A stretch of 64,000 bases of DNA, from positions 310,001-374,000 of the forward strand of contig NZ_CP066149.1 of assembly GCF_023206395.1 (NCBI RefSeq), read 5' to 3'. Below the pieces are notes generated by a model that saw only the letters and a list, made by a program, of their open reading frames with translations, did not search any database and was not told the DNA's origin. Positions within the stretch are counted from its first letter, which is position 1. Every line of letters begins with the position of its first letter. This DNA is from Vibrio sp. ED004. Its GTDB lineage: Bacteria; Pseudomonadota; Gammaproteobacteria; Enterobacterales; Vibrionaceae. Below are positions 9,336-17,814 of the stretch, piece by piece. A program made the position numbers and the translations under genes.

Positions 9336-9818
9336 ATGACCAAAGCAAAAACAGACACACAATCGAAAGGCTATGCCTGCATTGGCCTAGTTAACCCAAA
9401 GACGCCTGAAAACGTAGGTTCAGTAATGCGAGCGGCTGGCTGCTACGGCGCCAACTCTGTGTTTTACACGGGCACACGCTACGACCACGCGCGAAAATTC
9501 CATACCGATACCAAAGAGAAGCACCTAGCGCTGCCTCTGATTGGTGTTGAAGATCTGAAAGACATTATTCCAGTAGGCTGCGTACCTGTTGCTGTCGATC
9601 TGATTGAGGGCGCTAAGCCTCTACCGGATTACAAGCATCCACCACGCGCGTTTTACATCTTTGGCCCTGAAGACGGCACGCTGAAGAAAGAGATCACCGA
9701 CTTCTGTCGTGAGACGATTTACGTCCCAACGAATGGTTGTATGAACCTAGCCGCATCAGTGAACGTTGTGCTTTACGATCGATTGGCTAAGGGTGATAAC
9801 TTTTCGAATCATAAGTAA
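9336..9818 (+). CDS. TrmH/SpoU-family (SPOUT) RNA 2'-O-methyltransferase
   Basis: A 160-residue RNA methyltransferase of the SPOUT class, using S-adenosylmethionine bound in a trefoil knot. Motif 1 is NPKTPENVGSVMRAAGCYGA, motif 2 is FYIFGPEDGTL and motif 3 is YVPTNGCMNLAASVNVVLYDRL. The frame is open from 9261, but the ATG at 9336 (MTKAKTDTQS) lies nearer the conserved start of the domain, while the extra 25 residues overlap the terminator of the previous gene. The substrate (tRNA or rRNA position) is not known; length is similar to TrmL but the sequence is not typical TrmL. An IS110-family element begins 45 bases downstream. Confidence 0.82.
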   Translation: MTKAKTDTQSKGYACIGLVNPKTPENVGSVMRAAGCYGANSVFYTGTRYDHARKFHTDTKEKHLALPLIGVEDLKDIIPVGCVPVAVDLIEGAKPLPDYKHPPRAFYIFGPEDGTLKKEITDFCRETIYVPTNGCMNLAASVNVVLYDRLAKGDNFSNHK

Positions 9819-9848
9819 CAGACGACTTTTGTTTCGGCCGCGCTTGAG

Positions 9849-9856
9849 ATTCCCTA
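9849..9856. repeat. Left half of a palindromic intergenic repeat
   Basis: ATTCCCTA here is the inverse of TAGGGAAT at 11228-11235. Removing 9863-11216 joins them as ATTCCCTA, a 19-base loop and TAGGGAAT, one hairpin-forming unit. I recall similar palindromes between genes in many Vibrio genomes. The IS sits in the loop. Confidence 0.65.
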
Positions 9857-9869
9857 TGACACTCAATGG

Positions 9870-9881
9870 TATGGACTCCCC
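9870..9881 (+). repeat. Left subterminal inverted repeat of the IS
   Basis: TATGGACTCCCC, exact inverse of 11202-11213. Confidence 0.85.
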
Positions 9882-9940
9882 ACCTCAACTGACAGTGTCA
9901 GCTAAAGTTACAGGTGCGAACCAAAACAGGAGCCCATACT

Positions 9941-10963
9941 ATGAATAAATTTAACACAATCTCGATTGATTTAGCCAAATCCGTCTTTCAAGTCGCGGTA
10001 TTTAACCGCCATGGAAAGCGTAAGTTGAACCAAGCTATGTCTAAAAAGAAAATGCTAACGGTCATCAGCCAACACCCTGGCGCGACCATTTGCATAGAGG
10101 CCTGTGCGGCATCTCATTATTGGGGACGAACGTTTCAAAGCCGTGGTCATACCGTCAAAATGATACCTCCCCAAAAGTGAAGCCATATCGCTGTGGTAAT
10201 AAGAACGATGCTAATGATGCTATCGCGATTTACGAAGCTTCCTTACGCTCCGATATTCATGCGGTACCAGTAAAAACACCTGAGCAGCAAGATATCGCTA
10301 TGCTGCTGAGTTTAAGACAAAGCTATATAAAACAACGCACAGCAGTAAGTCTACGGATCCGTGGCTATGCAGCGGAATGTGGAATTACCTTCCCACAAGG
10401 AGCCAATAAACTGCGAGAACTGCTCCCTCTCGTTATCGAAGATGCAGAGAATGAATTAACACTGACAACTCGATTCGTTCTCCGAGAATTACATGCTCAG
10501 CTACTAAGTCTTGATGAGCCTATCGAGAGAGTTGAATCGCAACTTATAGACTTTGCAAAGCAAATACCCGCTTGCCAGTTATTAATCACTTTACGAGGTG
10601 TACGTTGGGTGATTGCAAGTGCCATTTTTCCCGCCTAGGTGACGCTTCGGCCTATAGAAATGGGCGAGGGGCTAGTGCGAGCTTAGGTTTAGTTCCGGCT
10701 CATACTGGCAGTGGTGGTAAGAACAAAAACCACGGAATAAGTAAATCAGGTGATAAACCTTACGCTCTCTTGTCGTTCATGGAGCAAGAGCAGTGGTAGC
10801 GAATATACGAGATAAAGAAGATCGCTTAAGTTGCTGGATACGAAACTTGTTAGAAAGAAAGTCGTTTAACCAAGTAGTTGTCGCCCTTGCTAACAAAACG
10901 ATCAGAATGGCTTGTGCCATGCTGAAGAGCAATCGATCTTATAATGAAACGTTACTCGCTTAA
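9941..10963 (+). pseudogene. IS110/IS1111 DEDD transposase, three frameshifts
   Basis: IS110 transposases are RuvC-like DEDD enzymes with a C-terminal catalytic serine domain, guided by a bridge RNA. From the ATG at 9941 the RuvC-like domain is readable: SIDLAKSVFQVAV (first Asp), CIEACAASHYW (Glu), then KNDANDAIAIYEA (two Asp). Frame breaks: a short A-run at 10173-10176 turns PPQKVKPYRCG into a stop; near 10630 the frame shifts before RLGDASAYRNGRGASASLGLVP; near 10757-10761 it shifts again before LRSLVVHGARAVVANIRDKEDR. The last frame ends at the TAA at 10961-10963. No full-length protein can be made without correcting all three. Confidence 0.88.
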
Positions 10964-11216
10964 CAATTGATTTTATAAGGTTAAGGGAGACATCAATCCC
11001 CCATGTAAGCAAGTAAATTATGGTAAAGAGTGAGCATAGCAAGCAAGAGAAACTCTGAGAGGGACGAAGGTGATAATACACCACACGCTCGATAAGAACT
11101 TTTGCTGAGTGGATTAAGCCATAGAGGTTCGGGGTAGCTCCCCATAAAGAAACCGAATATACGTGCACTTGCGTACCTTTACTCGTTTCCTTGCAATACT
11201 AGGGGAGTCCATATAC
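10964..11216 (+). ncRNA. Candidate bridge/seeker RNA region of the IS
   Basis: About 240 bases without a gene lie between the transposase stop and the right end. In IS1111-group elements the guide RNA that pairs with target and donor DNA is encoded on the right-hand, downstream side, so this stretch is the expected place. It contains stem-forming segments such as GGTTCGGGGTAGCTCCCC near 11126-11143. That it is an RNA gene is inferred from the family; no folding or expression evidence is available. Confidence 0.45.
11202..11213 (+). repeat. Right subterminal inverted repeat of the IS
   Basis: GGGGAGTCCATA, exact inverse of 9870-9881. Confidence 0.85.
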
Positions 11217-11227
11217 GTTCCTCGTTC

Positions 11228-11235
11228 TAGGGAAT
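11228..11235. repeat. Right half of the interrupted palindromic repeat
   Basis: TAGGGAAT followed by GACGACTC; pairs with ATTCCCTA at 9849-9856. The flank before it, GTTCCTCGTTC, would be the loop of the intact unit. Confidence 0.65.
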
Positions 11236-11330
11236 GACGACTCAAAGGGGCTTGTTACTTTGTTAGTTGTGAAAGGTGACTTTCAATGCCGAGCGGTATT
11301 GAGCGGATGAAAGCCGAAGATTCAGATGTA

Positions 11331-11359
11331 AAAAAACCTGCTCAATGAGCAGGTTTTTT
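11331..11359. terminator. Terminator of rluB
   Basis: AAAAAACCTGCTC and GAGCAGGTTTTTT pair around a 3-base loop; T-tracts on both strands make it bidirectional. Confidence 0.9.
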
Positions 11360-11403
11360 AGTATTCAGTGCTTTCAGCTAATGAAGCTTTAGAACTTACG
11401 AAA

Positions 11404-12435
11404 TTACTGACGTGTTCTTGGCTTAGCTGGTTTAGCCGGACGACCATTGTTCATCTTAGGCTTGCTTTTGTTAGCCTGAGGCTTGCCTTTAGCTGCTGGA
11501 GCGCTACGACCTGAATCAGGTGTTGTAGTGCCGCGAGTCGCTGGCTTCTTACGCTTAGGTTGGTTGCTACGGCCTTTAGGTGCGTTTGCACGCTCTTCGT
11601 GACGCTTAACAGCACGACGAATTTTTTGGCTACGAGAACGCTCACGCTTACGAGAAGTGTTTGAAGGATCAAGGTCCAACAAGGTTTCTTTCTCTGGGTT
11701 CAGTTCAACTAGCTGACGTAGGTAGTTAACTTCTTCAAGATCTAGCTCTTTCCAACCGCCGCGAGGCAGTTTCTTATCAAGGTAGATATCACCGTAACGT
11801 ACACGTTTCAGGCGGCTTACTGTTGTTTCTTGTGATTCCCAAAGACGACGAACCTCACGGTTACGACCTTCGTTAATCGCTACGTAGAAAGTATGGTTCA
11901 TACCTTCACCACCAGCGTAAACCACGTCTTCGAAACGAGCCATACCATCTTCTAGTTCAACGCCACGCACAAGGTTCTTAACCTTCTGCTCAGTCACTTC
12001 ACCGAATACACGTACTAGGTACTCACGTTCAACCTGACGGCTTGGGTGCATTAGGCGGTTTGCAAGTTCACCATCAGTAGTGAAAAGCAAAAGACCCGAT
12101 GTGTTTGCATCAAGACGACCAACTGAAATCCAACGAGAACCACGGATCTTAGGTAGACGATCGAAAACAGTACGGCGGCCTTCAGGGTCGTGACGAGTAC
12201 AAAGCTCACCTTCAGGTTTGTAGTAAGCAAGTACACGACAAACAACTTCTTCTGAAGCTTTGCCTGAAACAGTATGGCCATCGATACGGATCACTGAGTT
12301 CTCGTCTTCAAGACGCTCACCCAGTTTCGCAACTTGCCCGTTAACACTTACACGGCCAGATTTAATTAAACCTTCTAGTTCACGACGAGAACCGTGACCA
12401 GCTCGCGCTAAAACCTTCTGTAATTTTTCGCTCAT
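11404..12435 (-). CDS. rluB: 23S rRNA pseudouridine(2605) synthase RluB
   Basis: RluB converts U2605 of 23S rRNA to pseudouridine. The 343-residue protein has an N-terminal S4 RNA-binding domain ([21 protein letters not shown], residues 1-60) and the RsuA-type synthase domain with catalytic Asp109 in [15 protein letters not shown]. After about residue 255 it carries a long basic, low-complexity tail rich in Lys, Arg, Pro and Gly, common in marine gammaproteobacterial RluB proteins and likely to help RNA binding. It is the last gene of the rnm-yciO-rluB group on the minus strand. Confidence 0.95.
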   Translation of the reverse strand: MSEKLQKVLARAGHGSRRELEGLIKSGRVSVNGQVAKLGERLEDENSVIRIDGHTVSGKASEEVVCRVLAYYKPEGELCTRHDPEGRRTVFDRLPKIRGSRWISVGRLDANTSGLLLFTTDGELANRLMHPSRQVEREYLVRVFGEVTEQKVKNLVRGVELEDGMARFEDVVYAGGEGMNHTFYVAINEGRNREVRRLWESQETTVSRLKRVRYGDIYLDKKLPRGGWKELDLEEVNYLRQLVELNPEKETLLDLDPSNTSRKRERSRSQKIRRAVKRHEERANAPKGRSNQPKRKKPATRGTTTPDSGRSAPAAKGKPQANKSKPKMNNGRPAKPAKPRTRQ

Positions 12436-12595
12436 TTACTCTTTTCTACCTAATTGTCGTCTTCACAGACGTCGAATGAATTTTTTCGCGACCAAATCGC
12501 GGTCGCGTATTATCGCAAAGAACCCGCTAAAAAGCACTTGTTATTTGCTATAGCAGGTTCGTTGTATCGTTACAGACTGTTAATCAGTAAAGCGA

Positions 12596-13216
12596 TTATT
12601 CAAACGGCGTAGGATCACCAGCACCACGACGTAGAATCACGGCGTCGTCGTCACTGAAGTCAATAACGGTCGTTGGTTGCTCGCCCAAGTAGCCGCCATT
12701 CAAGATGACATCAACGGCGTGCTCAAGGCTGTCACGAATTTCTTCAGGATCCGATTCCGTTGTCTCGTTACCCGGCAGAATCAGTGACGTCGACATCAAC
12801 GGCTCGCCCATCGCTTCCAACAGGTCTAGCGCGATCTTGTTGTCTGGTACACGAATACCAATGGTTTTACGTTTCGCGTTCATTAAACGCTTTGGCACTT
12901 CTTTGGTTGCTTTGAAAATAAACGTGTAAGCACCTGGCGTATGCGCCTTAAGCAGACGGAATGCAACGTTATCCACGCGTGCATACAGTGACAGTTCAGA
13001 CAGGTCACGGCATAACAGCGTGAAGTTATGTTTATCGTCGATACGGCGAATTTTACAAATACGTTCAAGTGCTTGTTTGTTCTCAAGCTGACAACCCAGT
13101 GCATAACCGGAATCAGTTGGATAAACCACAACACCGCCATTGCGGATAATCGCAACCGCTTGGCTGATTAAACGTGCTTGTGGGTTATCTGGGTGTACAT
13201 AAAAAAACTGGCTCAT
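12596..13216 (-). CDS. yciO: YciO, Sua5/YrdC-like protein
   Basis: A 206-residue member of the Sua5/YrdC/YciO family, whose founding enzymes make threonylcarbamoyl-AMP for tRNA t6A. The dsRNA-binding-like fold is evident from VVYPTDSGYALGC, KIRRIDDKHNFTLLCRDLSE, PGAYTFIFKATKEVP and TIGIRVPD. YciO is distinct from TsaC/YrdC and its cellular role is less certain. It starts with ATG at 13216 after GAGGATC, 62 bases downstream of rnm, the same gene order as in E. coli (yciV-yciO). Confidence 0.93.
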   Translation of the reverse strand: MSQFFYVHPDNPQARLISQAVAIIRNGGVVVYPTDSGYALGCQLENKQALERICKIRRIDDKHNFTLLCRDLSELSLYARVDNVAFRLLKAHTPGAYTFIFKATKEVPKRLMNAKRKTIGIRVPDNKIALDLLEAMGEPLMSTSLILPGNETTESDPEEIRDSLEHAVDVILNGGYLGEQPTTVIDFSDDDAVILRRGAGDPTPFE

Positions 13217-13278
13217 TGTTGATCCTCGTTATCGAATCTCTCGACTCTATCATCAGAAGGAGCTGGCTCACCTAAAGA

Positions 13279-14133
13279 CTATTCAGATGGTGAAACCGTT
13301 TGAAACTCCCAATCTTTCCATACTTCTTCTACCCCAGAAGGTAGCCAGAGATTACGTCCAAGTTCCATCCACGGAGATGGGTAATGGAAATCGCTGCCTT
13401 GGGAGGCTAATAGTTTGTATTGTATAGCATAATCCGCAAGTGTGCGTCTTTCTTGTTGCGCTTGCTGAGGTTGAGCGACTTCCATCGCGTCCCCTTTTGC
13501 TTCAACAAATGCCGCTAACAAGCGCTTAACCCACTTAGCTGTGAAGCCATATCGCCCCGGGTGAGCCAATACTGCTTGTCCACCAGCGGCATGAATCGCC
13601 GTGACAGCATCACTCATTGAACACCACGTTGGCGGAACGTAACCTGGGTTATTGCGAGTCAGAAACTTTTTAAATACCTGCTGCATGGTTTTCGCGTAGC
13701 CATTATCGACTAGCCACTTAGCAAAGTGAGCGCGAGTTATAGGCGCATCACCAGCAATCAGCTTCACTTCGTCCAACACCCCTTCCCGGGTCGCTTTCTC
13801 AAGACGCTGAGCAATGAGCTCGGCACGCCCGATACGGTGTTGCTTCTGTTGTTCAATCAGTGCTTTCAATTCTGGCGATTCAGGATCAACGTTTAACCCA
13901 ACAATATGGATATCTTTGTTTTGCCAAACGGTTGAGATCTCGATGCCATTAATCAACTGAATAGGAAGATTGTTATCCGCAATGTAGCTACGTGCTTCAG
14001 CAAGCCCATCAGTCGTATCATGATCTGTAATCGCTAACGCTTCGATGTTAAAGCTTAGCGCTCGGTCAATTAGCTCAGGTGGAGTAAGTCGGCCATCTGA
14101 GGCTGTTGTATGACTATGTAGATCAATTCTCAT
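13279..14133 (-). CDS. rnm: PHP-domain 5'-3' exoribonuclease Rnm (YciV, RNase AM)
   Basis: Rnm/YciV is a PHP phosphoesterase reported to mature the 5' ends of rRNAs and to dephosphorylate 3',5'-nucleotides. The metal-binding start [12 protein letters not shown] is at residues 3-14, with [29 protein letters not shown] and GSDFHYPS further on, so all PHP motifs are present. The frame is open to 14196, but the ATG at 14131-14133 puts the PHP motif at the usual place near the N-terminus and gives 284 residues. It is divergent from the trp operon; its own promoter shares the 14134-14200 region. Confidence 0.93.
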   Translation of the reverse strand: MRIDLHSHTTASDGRLTPPELIDRALSFNIEALAITDHDTTDGLAEARSYIADNNLPIQLINGIEISTVWQNKDIHIVGLNVDPESPELKALIEQQKQHRIGRAELIAQRLEKATREGVLDEVKLIAGDAPITRAHFAKWLVDNGYAKTMQQVFKKFLTRNNPGYVPPTWCSMSDAVTAIHAAGGQAVLAHPGRYGFTAKWVKRLLAAFVEAKGDAMEVAQPQQAQQERRTLADYAIQYKLLASQGSDFHYPSPWMELGRNLWLPSGVEEVWKDWEFQTVSPSE

Positions 14134-14185
14134 ATATTCTTTTTCATTGTTTTCAATTTTTATCGTTATATTTGTGTCAACACAC

Positions 14186-14220
14186 TTGACCCGCAATCGG
14201 AAAACTAGTTAACTAGTACA
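14186..14220 (+). promoter_or_regulatory. trp promoter with TrpR operator
   Basis: The -35 box TTGACC (14186-14191) and -10 box TTAACT (14209-14214) are 17 bases apart. The -10 lies inside the palindrome AACTAGTTAACTAGTAC (14203-14219), which matches the E. coli trp operator almost base for base. TrpR with bound tryptophan would block RNA polymerase here. Confidence 0.93.
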
Positions 14221-14253
14221 CAAATACGAAGTATCACATTTGATAGGTTCACC

Positions 14254-14379
14254 ATGTTACAAGAATTTAACCAAAACCATAAAGATAAAGTTTTAGAACT
14301 TTCTTCAGTAGAAGCAAGTTCAGAGCTTAATTGGTGGCGCACTTGGACAAGTTCTTGGTGGGCTAACGTGTACTTCTAA
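14254..14379 (+). CDS. trpL: trp operon leader peptide TrpL
   Basis: A 41-residue leader peptide that senses charged tRNA-Trp. It ends in NWWRTWTSSWWANVYF, with five Trp codons within 15, against two in E. coli. Ribosome stalling at these codons would favour the antiterminator; free passage forms the attenuator at 14412-14437. The ATG at 14254 follows ATAGGTTCACC. Confidence 0.93.
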   Translation: MLQEFNQNHKDKVLELSSVEASSELNWWRTWTSSWWANVYF

Positions 14380-14411
14380 TTAAACAGTTTGTTTATAAAA
14401 AAGTTATCACT

Positions 14412-14437
14412 AAGCCCGCTTTAATAGCGGGCTTTTT
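14412..14437 (+). terminator. trp attenuator
   Basis: AAGCCCGCT and AGCGGGCTT pair around TTAAT, followed by TTT. It lies 32 bases after the trpL stop, as expected for a transcription attenuator. Confidence 0.92.
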
Positions 14438-14565
14438 AATTTGTCGAACATCTCACATTCAACTGACTAACAAATCATCGAATTGACCATATTCTAGATT
14501 GGGTGAAAGGTATCTTTATGCGACTATGTACGGCAGGAAATTTAAAGAATCATAAAGGAGGTCTT

Positions 14566-16155
14566 GTGAACAAGGCCATTGAAATCAAAAAGCTGGGAAC
14601 CATTGAGGTCATCAATTCTTCAGTTCCTTACTCGCAAGATCCAACCAGTGTTTTTCATACCTTGTGTGAAAACAAAACAGACAGTTTGTTGTTGGAATCT
14701 GCTGAGATTGAATCTAAACAGAACCTGACAAGCCTACTCCTTATCGACTCTGCTGTTCGTATCGTATGTCGCGGACATGAAGTAACCTTTCAAGCGTTGA
14801 CTCAAAACGGTCAAGCGCTTATCGAACATCTGACTCAAAACGTTAAATCTGAAATTAAATCTGATTTGACGGATAACTTGCTGACGCTGACTTTTGTTGA
14901 GCCGAGCAACGAACTAGACGAAGACTCACGCTTAAGAGAAGCTTCTTCTTTCGACGCACTGCGTTTGGTTCAGCACAGCTTCGAGCAAGACGCTGATAAT
15001 AAGCACGCATTGTTCATGGCTGGCCTATTCGCTTACGACATCGTGGCGAACTTCGAACCACTAGGCGATGCTGAAGCAACCAACAATTGTCCTGACTTTG
15101 TTTTCTACGTGGCTGAAACCCTGCTTCGTTTCGATCACCAAGAAAACGAAGGTCTGCTACACGCAAGCTTGTTCGCTCAAGACGAAAACATCAAAGCACA
15201 GCTAACTGAGCGCTTAGCCGACATTCAAACACAGTGTCAGTCACTGAAAGCCATCACAGAAGTTACGCCACTAGACAACGTTGACGCTGTACCAAGCGTT
15301 TCAGATGAAGACTTCTGCCAAACGGTTCGCGACCTAAAAGAGTACGTAGTAAAAGGCGATGTATTCCAAGTAGTGCCTTCACGCCGCTTCACGCTTCCTT
15401 GCCCTGCTCCACTAGCAGCTTACAAAGAGCTTAAGCAAAGCAACCCAAGCCCTTACATGTTCTACATGCAAGATGAACTGTTTACTCTTTTCGGTGCTTC
15501 TCCAGAAAGCGCGCTGAAATACGAAACCGAAACCAACCAAATCGAGATTTACCCAATTGCGGGGACTCGTCGTCGCGGTAAGCGTCCTGACGGTCAAATC
15601 GATTTCGACCTAGATAGCCGTATCGAGCTTGAACTGCGCACCGACAAGAAAGAGAACGCAGAACACATGATGCTTGTCGACCTAGCACGTAACGATGTGG
15701 CACGTATCGCTGAAGCAGGCACTCGCCACGTAGCAGACCTGCTAAAAGTTGACCGCTACAGCCATGTGATGCACTTGGTTTCTCGTGTTGTTGGTCAACT
15801 GCGTGAAGACTTAGATGCCCTGCATGCTTACCAAGCTTGTATGAACATGGGGACGCTAACAGGCGCTCCTAAAATCCGTGCAATGCAGCTTATCCGTGAT
15901 GTAGAAAAAACGCGTCGTGGTAGCTATGGCGGTGCGGTAGGTTACCTAACAGGTGAAGGCACGTTAGATACTTGTATCGTAATTCGCTCTGCTTACGTTG
16001 AAGATGGTGTTGCACAAGTACAAGCTGGCGCTGGTGTGGTATTCGATTCAGACCCACAAGCAGAAGCTGATGAAACTCGCGGCAAAGCGCAAGCGGTCAT
16101 CTCAGCGATTCAAGCTGCACATACTAAAACCATTTCTAACAAGAAGGAGTCGTAA
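14566..16155 (+). CDS. trpE: Anthranilate synthase component I
   Basis: TrpE makes anthranilate from chorismate with ammonia from TrpG. The start is GTG at 14566, preceded by a perfect AAAGGAGG ribosome site; a longer frame from 14503 lacks such a site. The 529-residue product has the N-terminal domain with the LLLESAEI feedback element that binds tryptophan, and the chorismate-binding domain with FGASPESALKYE, IYPIAGTRRRGK, LVDLARNDVARI and GTLTGAPKIRAMQLI. The next gene starts 2 bases after its stop. Confidence 0.97.
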   Translation: MNKAIEIKKLGTIEVINSSVPYSQDPTSVFHTLCENKTDSLLLESAEIESKQNLTSLLLIDSAVRIVCRGHEVTFQALTQNGQALIEHLTQNVKSEIKSDLTDNLLTLTFVEPSNELDEDSRLREASSFDALRLVQHSFEQDADNKHALFMAGLFAYDIVANFEPLGDAEATNNCPDFVFYVAETLLRFDHQENEGLLHASLFAQDENIKAQLTERLADIQTQCQSLKAITEVTPLDNVDAVPSVSDEDFCQTVRDLKEYVVKGDVFQVVPSRRFTLPCPAPLAAYKELKQSNPSPYMFYMQDELFTLFGASPESALKYETETNQIEIYPIAGTRRRGKRPDGQIDFDLDSRIELELRTDKKENAEHMMLVDLARNDVARIAEAGTRHVADLLKVDRYSHVMHLVSRVVGQLREDLDALHAYQACMNMGTLTGAPKIRAMQLIRDVEKTRRGSYGGAVGYLTGEGTLDTCIVIRSAYVEDGVAQVQAGAGVVFDSDPQAEADETRGKAQAVISAIQAAHTKTISNKKES

Positions 16156-16157
16156 TC

Positions 16158-16784
16158 ATGGCTGATATTGTATTCATCGATAACTTCGACTCGTTCACTT
16201 ACAACCTTGTAGACCAGTTTCGTTCATTGGGTCACAACGTAAAAATTTACCGCAACAACATCTCGGCAAAGGTCGTTGAAGCGGCGATCAACGAACTAGA
16301 CAACCCTGTAGCCCTACTTTCACCAGGCCCAGGCGCTCCGGCAGACGCGGGCTGTATGCCTGAGCTGATTCAGCTGCTAAAAGGCAAAGTGCCAATGATT
16401 GGGATTTGTTTAGGCCACCAAGCGATCGTTGAAGCTTATGGCGGTACCGTTGCAGGCGCAGGCGAAATCATTCATGGTAAGGTGTCGATGATGGAACACC
16501 AAAACCATGCGACTTACCAAGGCTTACCTTCGCCACTGGCTATTGCTCGCTACCACTCTTTAGTAGCAACGCATGTATCAGATAGCCTAACCGTGACAGC
16601 TGAAGTCGATGATTTGGTGATGTCTGTGGTTCAAGAACAAGACAAGGTGTGTGGATTCCAATTCCACCCTGAATCAATTATGACGACCTACGGTGCAACG
16701 CTTCTAGCGAACGCGATCGAATGGGCTCTTGAGAAACCTCTCTGCCTTGAGAAGAAAGCCACTCTTGATAAAAAGACTAACTAG
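16158..16784 (+). CDS. trpG: Anthranilate synthase component II (glutamine amidotransferase)
   Basis: TrpG hydrolyses glutamine and passes ammonia to TrpE. The class I amidotransferase triad is present: Cys84 in IGICLGHQ, and His-Glu in FQFHPESIMTTYG; the LSPGPGAPADAG loop is also typical. At 208 residues it is a free TrpG, not fused to TrpD as in E. coli, which is the normal Vibrio arrangement. It is tightly linked to trpE and trpD (2 and 9 bases). Confidence 0.96.
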   Translation: MADIVFIDNFDSFTYNLVDQFRSLGHNVKIYRNNISAKVVEAAINELDNPVALLSPGPGAPADAGCMPELIQLLKGKVPMIGICLGHQAIVEAYGGTVAGAGEIIHGKVSMMEHQNHATYQGLPSPLAIARYHSLVATHVSDSLTVTAEVDDLVMSVVQEQDKVCGFQFHPESIMTTYGATLLANAIEWALEKPLCLEKKATLDKKTN

Positions 16785-16793
16785 GACGAAATC

Positions 16794-17789
16794 ATGGAAC
16801 AGATTAATAAACTTTACGAACAGCAGTCTCTTACTCAAGAAGAAAGCCAACAATTATTTGATGTCATCATCAAGGGCGATCTAGACCCAATCCTAATGGC
16901 TTCTGCACTGACTGCACTTAAGATCAAAGGCGAGACGCCAGACGAAATCGCTGGCGCGGCGAAAGCACTGCTTGCCAATGCAAATCCGTTCCCACGCCCT
17001 GATTACGATTTTGCAGACATCGTGGGTACAGGCGGCGACGGTCACAACACCATTAATATCTCAACGACATCTGCATTCGTTGCCGCAGCATGTGGTTTAA
17101 AAGTCGCTAAACACGGTAACCGCAGTGTATCGAGCAAATCAGGCTCTTCTGACCTACTGGATTCGTTTGGCATCAACCTAGCAATGACCGCGAAAGATAC
17201 ACGTACGGCTGTCGATGAACTTGGCGTAGCATTCCTATTTGCTCCGCAATACCACGGTGGCGTGCGTCACGCGATGCCTGTTCGTCAAACTATGAAAACA
17301 CGTACTATCTTCAACATCCTTGGCCCACTGATTAACCCTGCTCGCCCTAACATCGAGCTAATGGGAGTTTACAGCAAAGAGCTTGTACGCCCTATCGCAG
17401 AAACCATGCTGCAAATGGGTATGAAGCGCGCGGCGGTTGTTCACGGTAGCGGCCTTGATGAAGTAGCGATTCACGGCGAAACCATGGTTGCTGAAATCAA
17501 AGATGGCGCAATTCACGAATACACAGTGACACCGGCAGACTTTGGTTTAAACACTCACCCTCTTGAAGCTATCAAGGGCGGCGAGCCAGAAGAAAACAAA
17601 GCTATCACAACCGATATCCTTACGGGTAAAGGCACTGAAGCCCAAGTTGGCGCAGTAGCCGTGAACGTTGCTCTATTGATGCGTCTATTTGGTCACGAAG
17701 ACCTAAAAGCCAATGCGCAACAAGCCATTGAAGCGATGAACTCTGGCAAAGCATACGAGCTTGTACAAAAGCTTGCTGCGCACGCCTAA
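16794..17789 (+). CDS. trpD: Anthranilate phosphoribosyltransferase
   Basis: TrpD joins anthranilate to PRPP. The 331-residue protein shows the PRPP-binding GTGGDGHNTINIST (residues 78-91), KHGNRSVSSKSGSSDLLDSFG, the RTIFNILGPLINPA segment and VHGSGLDEVA. All are standard for the family. It follows trpG by 9 bases and precedes trpCF by 25. Confidence 0.96.
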   Translation: MEQINKLYEQQSLTQEESQQLFDVIIKGDLDPILMASALTALKIKGETPDEIAGAAKALLANANPFPRPDYDFADIVGTGGDGHNTINISTTSAFVAAACGLKVAKHGNRSVSSKSGSSDLLDSFGINLAMTAKDTRTAVDELGVAFLFAPQYHGGVRHAMPVRQTMKTRTIFNILGPLINPARPNIELMGVYSKELVRPIAETMLQMGMKRAAVVHGSGLDEVAIHGETMVAEIKDGAIHEYTVTPADFGLNTHPLEAIKGGEPEENKAITTDILTGKGTEAQVGAVAVNVALLMRLFGHEDLKANAQQAIEAMNSGKAYELVQKLAAHA

Positions 17790-17814
17790 CGAACGATGAA
17801 TTGAGACAAAGAAC

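Larger units (their letters stand above)
9863..11216 (+). mobile_element. IS110-family (IS1111 group) insertion sequence, decayed
   Basis: An element of about 1,350 bases with a DEDD transposase. It has 12-bp subterminal inverted repeats, TATGGACTCCCC at 9870-9881 and GGGGAGTCCATA at 11202-11213; such repeats are the mark of the IS1111 group, in which about 7 bases lie outside the left repeat and 3 outside the right. The outer ends given here use that rule and are inferred. No target duplication is expected for this family. The transposase is frameshifted three times, so the copy is probably inactive by itself. Confidence 0.85.

Noticed and set aside
12486..12512. Hairpin CGCGACC/GGTCGCG before rluB as a terminator
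   Set aside because: On the strand read from yciO it is followed by an A-run, not T-run; it may still be a 5' leader structure.
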